Positions 22,905 to 33,232 of a stretch of 64,000 nucleotides of DNA are shown one piece after another (the first letter of the stretch is position 1; each line of letters starts with the position of its first letter). The DNA is from Cryptomeria japonica (Eukaryota; Streptophyta; Pinopsida; Cupressales; Cupressaceae): assembly GCF_030272615.1 (NCBI RefSeq), contig NC_081409.1, positions 204,907,864 to 204,971,863 of the forward strand, given 5' to 3'. The notes below the pieces were generated by a model. That model worked only from the letters and a program-made list of their open reading frames with translations, made no database searches and was not told where the DNA came from. The translations under genes and the position numbers were made by a program.

Positions 22905-23577
22905 GATGGCAATGGGAAGACCACGGACAAGAAAAAGGAAGGGTGTCGAAGCATCTATTCCACAGAACAGAATGCCTCCTACGAATTCAAAGGCGAATGG
23001 GACGGTCGATGTTCTCACCTCCGACGGTGGTTTAGGGAAGTCTGCAAGACAACCACCACTGCCCTTTATAAACAAGAATGATGGGATGGACACAATGAAG
23101 TTTGACCCCATGCAAGTAGAACTGCTAACGTAAAAGGTCAAAATGGCCCACACTGAAAATGAAAGGCTGAAGGGGATTGTTTCTGATCTTGAATGGAGAT
23201 TCATTGAAGTGAAAGGAGATGCACCGAACTCAATAAGAAATGCACTAAACTTAATAAGAAATGCATGTAACTCAATAACAAGGTCATGGACTTGGAATAT
23301 AAGAATACAGGCCTTGAGCTGGAAGTGCGTGGTTTGCAGATGGTGAATGAGAGACAGGAGGTAGTGCTTGAGGCATGTGTTAAAAACAACAAAATCATAA
23401 GTGACCAGATGCACGAGATGCTATATGTTTGTGCGCAACGTGATCAATACTGGAAATAGAGGTACGCGGAGGTGTTTTCCTTTGTAACCGATGAAGATGA
23501 TGGGAATGATGTGCCTCCCCTTACTCCGACCATTGGGGGAAACAAAAGTCATTTAAATACTCAACCTCTGCCTCTAT
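22905..23577 (+). pseudogene. terminal exon: basic segment plus coiled coil
   Basis: After TTTGTAG the frame starts with a basic cluster (GRPRTRKRKGVEA), a possible nuclear signal. It then runs into heptad-like sequence (NERLKGIVSDLEWRF) and, after a frame change near 23225-23250, into further coiled coil (LELEVRGLQMVNERQEVVLE). The end is acidic (FVTDEDDGNDV), with TAA near 23577. Stops at about 23131, 23268 and 23458 and the shift disable it. Confidence 0.45.
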
Positions 23578-23632
23578 AATAGACTTGCACTGTTATGAAA
23601 GTTTTGTAGATGTATATTGCCGAGTCCTCTTC

Positions 23633-23638
23633 AATAAA
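23633..23638 (+). promoter_or_regulatory. polyadenylation signal-like AATAAA
   Basis: AATAAA lies 55 bases after the terminal stop of the 17.9-23.6 kb unit, with a second copy at 23726-23731. Confidence 0.45.
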
Positions 23639-24110
23639 ACGTCAGCAGTGGTGCAGACTTTTTGTAATCAGACATATTCTTTCATTTAGGAAGACACTTT
23701 GTATGCTTCATGAATGGTTATTTTCAATAAACTTGATTGATCGAATTTTTTCTTTCTGGTTCTTTTCTTCGAGAGCCCTTCTTGAACCAGTTGTAAAAAT
23801 ATATTAAGTGGCCTTGCCGCCTTCTAAAAAAAATAAAAAAATAAAAGTGATTGACTTCACTTAAACATCAATGGTTAATGATTGGTTTGTTGTACACTTT
23901 TTCATGCTTTCTGAATGGTTCTATGTGGCTTTTCTACATGTCTTGTTTGATGAATGGTTTTCGCACTTCTCTTAATAAGTTAATATGACTTCCCAATCAG
24001 TGTTCGCAAACCAAGGCGGGTGAATCTATACCTAAAACCTAACTGTAGGTTAAAAGTTTTTTAATGGCGGATTTAAAAGAACCACTAATTGTATGATGGC
24101 AATTTTTCTT

Positions 24111-24364
24111 AACTTCCACCTGCTTATAATAGTTTCTTATAGAAGACTGAAAAATGCTTATTTATAAATGATGGAAAAACTGGATCACAAGTACATAAGA
24201 TAGCCTGCTCAATGAGGTATTCTTCTACATAAATATTAACTTCTACCTGCTTATAATAGTTAGTTAATGAAGACTGAAAAAATGCTTATTTATAAATGAT
24301 GGATAAACTGAATCACAAGTACATAAGATAGACTGCTCAATGAGTATTATTCTTCGTAAATATT
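24111..24364 (+). repeat. tandem duplication, unit about 127 bp
   Basis: The units at 24111-24237 and 24238-24364 share CTGCTTATAATAGTT, AAATGCTTATTTATAAATGATGG and ACTGCTCAATGAG blocks, with about ten differences. Non-coding. Confidence 0.85.
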
Positions 24365-24404
24365 AAATATAGATAAATGAGTATTTAACTATTTAAGCTT
24401 TACC

Positions 24405-24815
24405 ACACGAAATGTCTATTTTGGAGCCACAATAGCTTCAGCCAACACGAAAAAGGTGTAGTATAACACATAGGTTAGTTCTACTTGTATTCCATAAACA
24501 AAGAAACTCAAATTGAAAGTAACACTTCATATATATGTGACAAGTGTTAGTCAGTCGTCTTCGTTGATTCAATGACTGGCTGCCTGCCAATTCCACGTTG
24601 TCGTCTCATGGTGAAATTGACTAACACGACGTGTTAGTTGATTTTGCCATTTTGCGGGCATAAAGGAAATGGTGGCATGCCACTCGGTGAACTAGCAAAA
24701 AGGACTAACACGGCGTGTTAGTCAATTTCATTGTTTCGTGGGCCTAAAGGAAATGGCGGATTCTCGCTCCACAAAGACAGTATAGATTGACTAACACACG
24801 TGTTACTGAAAAATG
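24405..24815. repeat. cluster of ACTAAC palindromes with one TTTTGGAGCC end
   Basis: A TATTTTGGAGCCACAATAGC end lies at 24417-24436. It is followed by three near-palindromes of the type GACTAACACGGCGTGTTAGTC at about 24608-24629, 24695-24714 and 24788-24806. The stretch between the first and second is repeated as GGGC(A/C)TAAAGGAAATGG(T/C)GG. Confidence 0.85.
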
Positions 24816-25309
24816 AACTGATATGGTAATGAGTTGTATCTTATAGATGACCAGTGCCTTCTTTGTTGTTTGGGCTACACAGTCTTTATATTTCTTCAGG
24901 ACTTATTGTATAAACTTATGAGACAGTTTTTAAACCCACCCCTTTTCGCAAGTCTGTCAGTTACTGTTTCTTATGAGATCTACTTCAATGTTTATATTGT
25001 AAATTGTTTGAATGAATTTAACCCTAACTTTAAGAGTTCATCCAAGGAAGGAATACAGGGAACAATTACAATTCAATATCATCCTTGTACATTACATTGT
25101 TATCATTCATCATCTCCTACAGTTGTGATCTAAGCCTCTCATGCTCCCTCAAAGCTTTGGTCATCCTAGTGTATGTCTTCTAATAGTTCTCTGCGACCAG
25201 CAACACACTCCTGAATCTCTATGTTCAATGATTTTATGAACAAACTTATCCATCTTCTGCTGCATTTTTTCTATTTGCCGAGATGACTTTTTTGCACTCC
25301 TTCTCCAAT

Positions 25310-25965
25310 GCGCGAAACTAACCTGTCACTAACATGCCAAACTAACATGTTACTAACACGTGAAACTAACGGCTACGATTGACTAACTTATCACTAACAT
25401 GCGAAACTAATGACTGCAATTGACTAACAGTTGCGATTCGACTATTGGTTGGCAGACTTTTCCTTTTGACACGTGAAATGACAAAATAGACTAATACGTC
25501 GCAAAACTAACGACTGCGATTGAGTAACTTGTCACTAACACGTGCAAATAATGGCTGCGATTGACTAATCTATCAGTAACACACGAAAATAAAGGTTGGA
25601 TTGACTAACCTGTCAGTAACATGTAAAAATAATGGCTACGATAGACTAACGGTTGCGATTCGAGTACTGGGTGGTGGACATTTCCTTTTGGCATGTGAAA
25701 TGGTGAAATAGACTACCACGCCACGAAACTAATGGCTGCGATTGACTAACCTGTCATTAACATGCAAAACTTACGGTTGCGATTGACTAACCTTTCAGAA
25801 ACACGCAAAACTTATAGTTTTGATTGACTAACCTTGAACTAACACATGAAACTAACGGTTGTGATTGACTAATAGTTGCAATTCGAGTACTGGCTAGTGG
25901 ACTTTTCCTTTTGGCACGCGAAATGACAAAATAGACTAACACATCGTGTTAGTCCTTTTCACTGA
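25310..25965 (+). repeat. higher-order array of GATTGACTAAC units
   Basis: Basic units of roughly 40 bases (ACACGTGAAACTAACGGCTG followed by CGATTGACTAACCTGTCACT) are organised into higher-order units of about 222 bases. The marker GTTGCGATTCGAGTACTGG plus a CTTTTCCTTTTGGCACG block recurs at 25430, 25652 and 25875. The array ends in a GACTAACACATCGTGTTAGTC palindrome at about 25934-25954. Confidence 0.9.
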
Positions 25966-26084
25966 TTTGGTGACTAGCTGGCCCATATACGAAGTGTTCA
26001 ATCGAAGGAGAGAAAATTGACATTCTTGCATCATCATGAAGGAGATAAAATTGTCTTCAATCCAAGTGTTCACAATTTACACAT

Positions 26085-26309
26085 TTGCATTCCATATCTC
26101 ACATCTTAATTTCATTGCATATCAATATTGCATTGTTAGAGAAATCAATGCTATTCCTTTTAGAGAAGACTTAATGCGTATCACATGTTTAGAGAAAGGA
26201 TTATATTTATTAGATTATCTGCATTCCATATTTGACATCTTAATTTCATTGCATATCAAAATTACAATGCCTATGACATGTTTAGAGAAAGGATTATATT
26301 TATTAGATT
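26085..26309 (+). repeat. two-copy tandem repeat with internal deletion
   Basis: GCATTCCATAT...TCTTAATTTCATTGC and CATGTTTAGAGAAAGGATTA blocks occur at about 26086-26215 and again at 26220-26309. The second copy lacks about 40 bases. Confidence 0.85.
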
Positions 26310-26725
26310 TAAATTAACATATAAAGTGTATTGGTTTGTAGACATATAAAGTGCATAGAGACAAACATATAAATTGTAAACATAACTGAGACAAACATAT
26401 AAATCGTAAACATTCGAGACAAACGATGTTCAAAGATCAGCTATGTAACCATAGAAATTAACTATTTTATAAAAAATAGCAATCATACAGGAGCAGTTAT
26501 ATAATTTTAATTAGAGGACCTCCTATGCATTGGGAATCTACTCTATATCCAAACAAACCTCCCTGCTGGCCATGGACTACCATAACCCGTGAAAATGGGG
26601 GCATAGTCCATAATAAGCAGGTTCCATGGAAAGAATGTTGTGACATCCTCGATACTATCATTGGAGTATGGCACCAGGGACCGTCCACGTCTCCAATGGG
26701 GTATGTCAGCATAGATTATGTGAAT

Positions 26726-27227
26726 CTAAGGGAGAGTGACTGGCCAGTACGCAAGGGCGAAATACACTGGCCATAGTCGCCTATACAAAGTGACCATCAA
26801 TGGAGTCGACAATCTGGCGAACGAGATCACGTCTTCTATGTCGACAGTGTACATATTGTCCTCAGTATAATGTCTTCCCATTCGAATGGTCCACTTAGCG
26901 GCCCTTCTGGGAGTTATTGTTTGGATAATATCTGAAACAATGATATCCGGGAGGCGCTGAAATAAGGCAAACTCCTCGTCGTTCTCTGCCAACCTCTCTA
27001 GCAGTCTGCAAATACATAAGATAAGAGTGTTAGTAATATAACTATAGCATTCAATAAATGTAAACATAAGAGTATCAAGCACTAAAAAAATGTAAGACAT
27101 AATCACACCGTAAGAGTATTAATTATTTAACTAGAGCATTCAATAAATTGAAGACATAAAAGCATAATACTAAAAATTAAGTTGCATAAAACCTGCGCCT
27201 GTCGCCCGACATGTATGTGAACGCCAT
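26726..27227 (-). CDS. small two-exon gene of unknown function (104 residues)
   Basis: Exon 1 is 27227-27193 (MAFTYMSGDRR) and exon 2 is 27005-26726. The donor CAG/GTTTTA and the acceptor TATTTGCAG join as CGC AG + A CTG without a stop. The product has an acidic helical start (RLLERLAENDEEFALFQRLP), a middle ITPRRAAKWTIRMGRHYTED and a hydrophobic end. I recognise no domain. The open spliced frame, good splice signals and the ATG at the border argue for a real or recently real gene. It lies 277 bases after the next small gene in the same orientation, so both may be exons of one transcript from a decayed transposon gene. Confidence 0.45.
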
Positions 27228-27503
27228 TTAGTGATAAAACAGGGCAAAAGAACAACGAACTTGCATACAAAGATACATTATAAAAGATGACTAGGGACAT
27301 TTATAGTAAACATTACAATGCAACTACAATAAACAAAGTTGTTCCATATTATGCAATAGGTTCAATGAAGAATGGCTAAACATCAAGCACATATATGACA
27401 TAGTTACAAACAGAAAGATCGATCTGAACAAATAATACCAAAATTAGTATCAGCGAGGATCATTGTGTGATCCCTCTCCACATAAAAGACCATCAAAAGC
27501 CAA

Positions 27504-27929
27504 TCATCGACGCGGACTCCTATGGCCAGGTGTTGAGGGGGTGTCGAACACTGTCACACATAAGTGTGTATCACTTTCACCAACTACAAGACATAACAAC
27601 TAAATAAACACATACAACATTCACATGTTTAGAAACCACTTACAGGTGACACTAGAGTACCAACCTGTATCAGACACAACCGATGCAGTGGCAAGGACAT
27701 GCGGTTCCCGTACTTGGTCCAATTGCCTCTTTCCCCTTCTCCTCCTAGAAGTCTCAAAGAGGAACTCAAAGGTGACATGCTGCTGAACATCATGAAAGAT
27801 CTCACTCCTACTACTATGCCTATGTTGCCACTGATTGCAACGATGGACCCAACTTGCACTGAACCAAGGCCGCATACGTTCAGTGGTTGTATTGGCTGGA
27901 TTGGTAGATGGTGTAAAATCAAATGACAT
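27504..27929 (-). CDS. possible two-exon gene or 3' part of a larger gene (114 residues)
   Basis: Exon 1 is 27929-27665 and exon 2 is 27583-27504. The splice (ACAG/GTTGGT to TTGTAG/TTGG) keeps frame and ends at TGA. The product is hydrophilic, with MRPWFSASWVHRCNQWQHRH and a basic run SRRRRGKRQ, followed by a Ser/Thr/Pro-rich tail. An in-frame TAG just before the ATG separates it from sequence next to the LTR at 27969. It could be the 3' end of the MULE-like gene at 35.7-36.9 kb, split by the LTR element, but similarity cannot be shown here. Confidence 0.35.
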
Positions 27930-27968
27930 GGCACCGAAATTCTAAAGATCATCCATGAACCTATCTAG

Positions 27969-29182
27969 TGATGAATACTAAGAGGGGGGTGAATTAGTAT
28001 ACCAAAAATTACTGTACTCAAACACTTTATCAGTCTAGCGGTAAACCGGTATAACAATTTAACTAACAAACCGATTAGCATAAATGCAAACCAAATAGCA
28101 AGTAAGGCATTCACCCACAGAAGCACAATCACCATAACACAAGATATTTTGACGTGGAACCCCAAATGAGAAAAACCATAGTGAGATGAAACTCACAAGT
28201 AACTATCTGCAGAATAGTAACCAGACCGGTTAAGGTCAGACCAGTTAAGGTCATACAAAGTTCTTTACCAGAACAGATCCTGTTAGGAATCTCAATCTCT
28301 ATTAGGAGATAAGTCCGATTAAAGACTACCTTGTGAGAGGATTTTAGATCCACAAATGTGAATCACCTTGTTAGAGGATTTACAAAGGCTTTTCTGTGCC
28401 TACCCGGTTAAGGGTTTCTAACTTGTCAAAGGTGTGAGTAGTCAACAAGTGAATGATCTAGCAAATAGCATAGTCTGCTTGGTTAGACCCATGATAGCTC
28501 ATTGCTAATGCATTTCAGCATTACTTCAGTCTTCAGTAAATCCACACTTTGTTACAGCACACAGACTTGATCTTTTATGTTAAGATCGCACATACAAGAA
28601 CTCATCAACCACTAAAAACCCTAACATCTACTCTTCCTAAAACCCTAGACATGATGTCCTTAAAAGGGATCTGATTTCATGTTGGTCCAATAGGATTACA
28701 TTGCAAGTTTCTAGGTTCATTGTATCTAGACACATTTGGTAACAGGGCACAAAATCACTGTCAAAGTGTCGGTGGATGGTAACTCGTCACAAAGATATAC
28801 TAGTTGGTAACTCATCATAGAGTATTACCGGTTTATACAACTTTACTAATTACCGGTTGGTAACTTAGAGTAATACCGGTTGGTAACTCAGAGTAATATC
28901 GGTTTAGCAGATTACCGGTTGACAGAAATAAAGACTAGGAAAAAGATAACTATTGCTTCTAGTTCCTTTGCTCCATTCTGCTTGAGATCCTCGAACCGCT
29001 TGAGGTCCTCATGCCGCTTGAGATCGGTAAACACTTTTTGCAAAACACCGATAGTCTAAAGACTATAACATAATACCGGTTTGAAACAAATACCGGTTGA
29101 GCATAACTCATACATACAAAAGTGATCTCATAGCGTGTGTCCATCAATGACAATCACAACATAATCATAAAAAATGCCAACA
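27969..29182 (-). repeat. 3' LTR of the 27.97-35.74 kb element
   Basis: On the minus strand it runs TGTTGGCATTTTTTATG ... GTATTCATCA, 1,214 bp. The inner part carries several ACCGGTT palindromic repeats and GGTAACTCA blocks at about 28780-28920. It is bordered on the inner side by the purine tract. Confidence 0.85.
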
Positions 29183-29200
29183 ATCTCCCCCTTTGGCATT
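29183..29200 (-). other. polypurine tract
   Basis: The minus strand reads AATGCCAAAGGGGGAGAT directly before the 3' LTR TGTTGG, the classical plus-strand primer of copia elements. Confidence 0.85.
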
Positions 29201-29455
29201 GATGGCAACACTTAGGAAAAATTTTGACGTTTAAGTGTTTTTACAAAAGAAATATGCCATAATAAAAAATACTCCCCCTAAGAATATACACTATTCCTTT
29301 GCAGAAAACAAAATGTATACTACTTGCTTACAGAGATAAACATGAGTATATATAGCATGCATCAAAATTTTAAATACCAAAATACTTCTGCCCCTTTGCC
29401 AACAATGACAAAATACGGCTGAATAACCCCTGTTTCTATTAGCTAAAAAAAATGT

Positions 29456-32400
29456 TTATGACAATAAAGAGTAAAACTTGTCAAAAACTGATTTAAAGTC
29501 CTGCATAAATTGCTTCATGGATAAGGACCATGACTCAAGTAATAAGGTAGCAATCTCACTCTCCGTTTGCATCTGGGATACCTATTCCTCCATGGCATCC
29601 AAAGTACTCATCTCTTGAGTAACTGTCAAGGCATCGAGATTGAGATAGCACTTTTGAAGTATTTGTAGTCTTGGTAGTAGAACCAGTTGTAGTTCCTGCA
29701 AATCTTTGGTCCGGTTGCTGATCTCCAAATCAATTCTTGCAGCTTGAAGTTGAAACCGGTGAACGGTTTTCCCATAAGTGGTAAAGGAGTCATATGGAGT
29801 CTTGAAGGTGCTTATGAATGTTTGCAAATCACTTTGTAGTTTGTCTTTCTAGGCAAGCACATCATCACAAAATAGATGGGGTAGACATATCTTATTGAGA
29901 AGGAATTTCCCCTCATCCATTGCATCTCTAATGTCCTTTTGTGCCTTCTGTAGATCGGATCGGTGCTCATGTAACTTTTTCACCAAGGCAGTGTTCAAAG
30001 CCTTTTGATGCTCCTTCTTGGCATGCACTTCGACAACCTCTTCCAGGCTTTGTACTTGGTCCTCCACATCTGTGCATAAGAGTTTCAGTTGGGCTAGAGA
30101 GGAATCAGTACTAGGGAGGTTGGTACTAGGTATCAAACTAGTAAGAGTGTCCACTCCAGCTTGGATCACATCTTTCTCCTTCTTCCTCCTTATCACCTCT
30201 AGGCGTTCTTGAGAAAGCTTAATGCTTTGTAGCAGCTCTGATTCATTAGCAGATTCGAGGTTAATGGGACTGGTAATGTTAGTCGATTTGACTTGACTAC
30301 TAGTTGCCTTTGGGGTCTCCACCTGTGTGCTTTGTGCCACTTCCTCCTTCTCTTTGGCTCTTAACTTATATTCTTCTACCTTCTTTTGCTCCTCTACTTC
30401 TTGCTTTCTTTTCTCTTCTTCCTTTTTCTTCTCTTCTTCTTTCCACTCTTTTTCTTCTTCATCCTTCTTCTTCTTCTCCCCTTCCTGCTTCTTCTTCTCC
30501 TCTTCCCGCTTGCTCTTCTCTTCTGCCTTTCTCTTCTCTTCTTCCTGCTTCCTTTTTTCTTATGCCTTTCTCTTCTCCTCTTCCTATTGCTTCTCTTCTT
30601 CTTTCTTTTCTTCTTCCTTCCTCTTCTTCTCTTCCTCTTGTTTCTTCTTCTCCTCTTCTTTTCTTTTCTTTTCCTCTTCTAGTTTCCTCTTCTCCTCCTC
30701 TTTTTCCTTTTTCTCTTCTTCTACCTGTTTCTTCTTTTCTTCTTCCTATTGCTTCCTCTCTTTCTCCACTTACTCCTTGGTAGCCTTTTCTTTGTCCTAT
30801 TTTTCTTGTCCCACCGCTTCTGATGGTGTACCCAGAATGACATTTTCACCATTCAAGGCATCAACATCAATAGGGTCCATTTGATCAGTGACCTGTTCTT
30901 CTTCACTATCATATACCTCATCCGGTTTATTGGTTGTCGATTCTTGCTCAGCTTTCCTATTGGCTTCAGCCACTTGATGCAACCTTAAAGCAGCTTGGGC
31001 ATGAGAGTGGGTATCTTTTACCACTTTAGGAACTTTTCCTTCTAGCAACAAGAGTCTCCTTCTTCTCATGAAGAAGAGATCCTTATATCTTTCCACTGCT
31101 TCATAAAGTTCAGTTTTAGGCACATAAGGAAAGTACTGTGCAAATACTTCCTCTCTTATTTCATGTTCCTTCTCTATGGCAATGCGCCACTTGTTATCTA
31201 AAGAATTATACAAAGAATCATGTGTCTCAGATTTGATTTCTGATGGCCACCAGTCATTAATACATAAATAATTGATGACTTCCTATTCAACTTCCTTCTT
31301 TTCATCATCATTAAAATCATCAAAGCACTCTTTCAAATCACCAAGTACTTTTCTTCTAATATTCTTAATAGTTCTTTGACAATGTGTCAAAGGTTTGTAG
31401 GAGGAAATATCAATATTTACCGGTGCAGATGTTGTCGGTTCATTCTTTGTCTTTTTCCCCATTTGCCTAGTCTTCTTAGGTTTTTCTTTAGACACAATGT
31501 CCTCTGAGTCTGGTGTGGTGTCTTTTGTCTTCCGCTTTCTCTCAAAGACTTTAGTGGGTGCAGATTCCAGTTTCTTCTTTGCTGGTGACTGCTTGTCACT
31601 TTGAGACTTGTTGTGGTAACCGGTGCTGATACGGAAGGCACTGCCTTTCCCTTATTTACTGATCGTTCTTCAACTGGTGTAACCCTTTCCAAATAGGTGT
31701 CGATTCTCTTTGCCTTTGGATCAAAGGGCGAGACAAGTAGGGTAGAGGCATACCCATCTAGCATGTCTTACATTACCTCATATCCCATTGGTTCCACTTT
31801 TTCCTATCTAGGCTCAACCGCCTCCATTATGCACTCATCAACTTTGATTGTGAAGCATATATCATCTTCATATTTCTTGACAATATCACCTGATATTCTC
31901 ACTCTTTAGCTCATTTTGTGTCTAAACTCATCAAAGTATTTGTTCAAAACTTCTGGATAACCAGTTCCAACCACTTGAACGCTTTCCTTGATTTGCTTTG
32001 TAACCGGTTGGTCGACAGACCACTGAATATCTCCGACTCCTGGGAAGTAACCTTGGAAGTAGAAGAATAACCCAACCAATAGTTGTCCAAACTTTAATAT
32101 CAAGGCATTGTTCTGTTTAATCGACTTTAGGTTCACCAGAAGTTGCCTTTGCATACAGGTGCATAAGTCAAATGATGCATCTTCCATGATCATCCAGTAG
32201 GCAACATTTACCACTGCAGCAGAGACAGAGTTGATCCTTTTAGCAAAAAATGTCTGGTAACCTATTACCATGTAGGCATATTTGACCAGATCGTCCTTGA
32301 TGGGATTGATGGTCATTCCTCGTTGGTCGCTCACTGAACCAGTGAGCTTGGTCATTTCCATCTTGCTGATCTTCCTTAGGGCTGGCACTTCACCGATGTT

Positions 32401-32790
32401 ACAGAAACTGGTGACGGCATGAATCACTTCCGGTGTGATGTCATGGGTCTGCTCTAAGTACATTTTATCACCGTGCACTCTGCTCAGAATGATGTGGATG
32501 TGATCATCTGAAAAATCTTCAAGGAATTAGACTGCATTGTGAAGCTTCTTCTTTTCTAGGATGCTAAATTCCGGTTTAATCTTCTTGTCCTTCCCGCAGA
32601 ACAAACTCAAATGGGAATGGATTACAAGAGATCCTAAGTCTTCAATTTTACAGTCAATGTAGTCGGAAATGCCTTCCTCCACTATAACACCAGTGGGTAT
32701 TTGAGATAGGGCATTGTATTTTGCCTTCCATTGAATGAAGTCTGTTGGATCAATGTGTGCACTAGGGCTAGAGTGTGATGTGGAAGCCAT
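29456..32790 (-). pseudogene. long accessory ORF in the LTR element, broken (about 1,100 codons)
   Basis: One frame from ATG at 32790 to about 31500, then a one-step frame change, then one frame to TAA at 29456. In order: a helical N-terminal domain (about residues 1-300, with NPIKDDLVKYAYMVIGYQTF and a QLLVGLFFYFQGYFPG end); a Lys/Ser-rich linker; a region KWRIAIEKEHEIREEVFAQY; a Glu/Lys-only stretch of about 140 residues (30780-30360) that must form a long charged helix; and a C-terminal coiled coil. About twelve in-frame stops, mostly TAG at Gln-like positions. The N-terminal layout recalls the putative plant transposon protein domain (Transposase_32) but I cannot confirm it. It takes the place of pol. 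Confidence 0.55.
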
Positions 32791-33230
32791 GATAAATAGA
32801 GAGATTTTGAGAAATACCTTCGTAATTCAAAATTTAGGGCTTGCAAATTACACTTCGTCACACACTCCTTCGGTTGCTGAAATACCACTTTGTGCTCTAC
32901 ACTTGACCGATTGATATTCGCTTCTAATTCTTCTTCAAGATTTTGAGAATTCTTCAAATCGCAATCCAAATCGCTTTTCATCGCTTAGTTCTTAAAAAAC
33001 TTCTTCGCTCGAGAATTGATAAGTGAAAAATGACTTGAAAAATCCTTTTAAACAAGTTCTCCACCTACCATAATAAATGCTCCACTATTAGGGCGTAAAC
33101 CCTAATGTGCCTTTTACCATTTCTAGTCTTCTGCCAGTTGACAGGTATCACTTACTGGTTAAGGTCTTTTACCGGTTTAAACCGGGGGTTCGAGATATTT
33201 CACCGTTTGCTCCCCTTAAGCTTTTTTGAT
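32791..33230 (-). other. spacer between gag and accessory ORF with gene-like 5' leader
   Basis: The minus strand shows TTGTTTAAAAGG (TATA-like) at about 33057-33046 and then an AT-rich leader to the ATG at 32790. An additional upstream ATG frame of 99 codons (32981-32682) overlaps the ORF start in another frame. The layout suggests that the accessory ORF may have brought its own promoter into the element. Confidence 0.35.
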
Positions 33231-33232
33231 GC

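Larger units (their letters stand above)
17890..23580 (+). pseudogene. decayed multi-exon gene-like unit with repeats, zinc-finger-like, DUF8039-like and coiled-coil parts
   Basis: A chain of coding-like blocks lies between plausible AG and GT borders: 17901-18042 (after TTTCAG, before GTAAGC; contains LDYGLLELKPDDLLGVGH); the 18-residue repeats; an acidic block 18780-18985; the zinc-finger-like block 19085-19345; a helical basic block 19348-19552; Lys-rich repeats; 63-residue repeats; an acidic block 21160-21265; the DUF8039-like block 21346-21753; and a coiled-coil end 22905-23577. Polyadenylation-like AATAAA follows at 23633. Many blocks contain in-frame stops and at least three frame changes, so the unit as read is non-functional. 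I do not recognise the whole protein. A transposon-encoded protein is the likeliest origin, because DUF8039 occurs in plant transposon proteins. Exon borders are tentative. Confidence 0.45.

Noticed and set aside
25310-25965. Possible CRISPR-like array
   Set aside because: Units are degenerate, spacers are not unique, the genome is clearly eukaryotic and no cas gene is present.
26497-26776. Overlapping frames on both strands (71 and 83 codons) after the small gene at 26.7 kb
   Set aside because: Neither has a recognisable motif, splice partner or start context; one may be a 3' untranslated remainder of the minus-strand transcript.
30304-30884. Plus-strand Ser/Phe/Leu-rich open frames of 98-185 codons
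   Set aside because: They are the complement of the Glu/Lys-rich coiled-coil stretch of the minus-strand ORF (CTTCTTCTC on one strand is GAGAAGAAG on the other). Low-complexity shadow.
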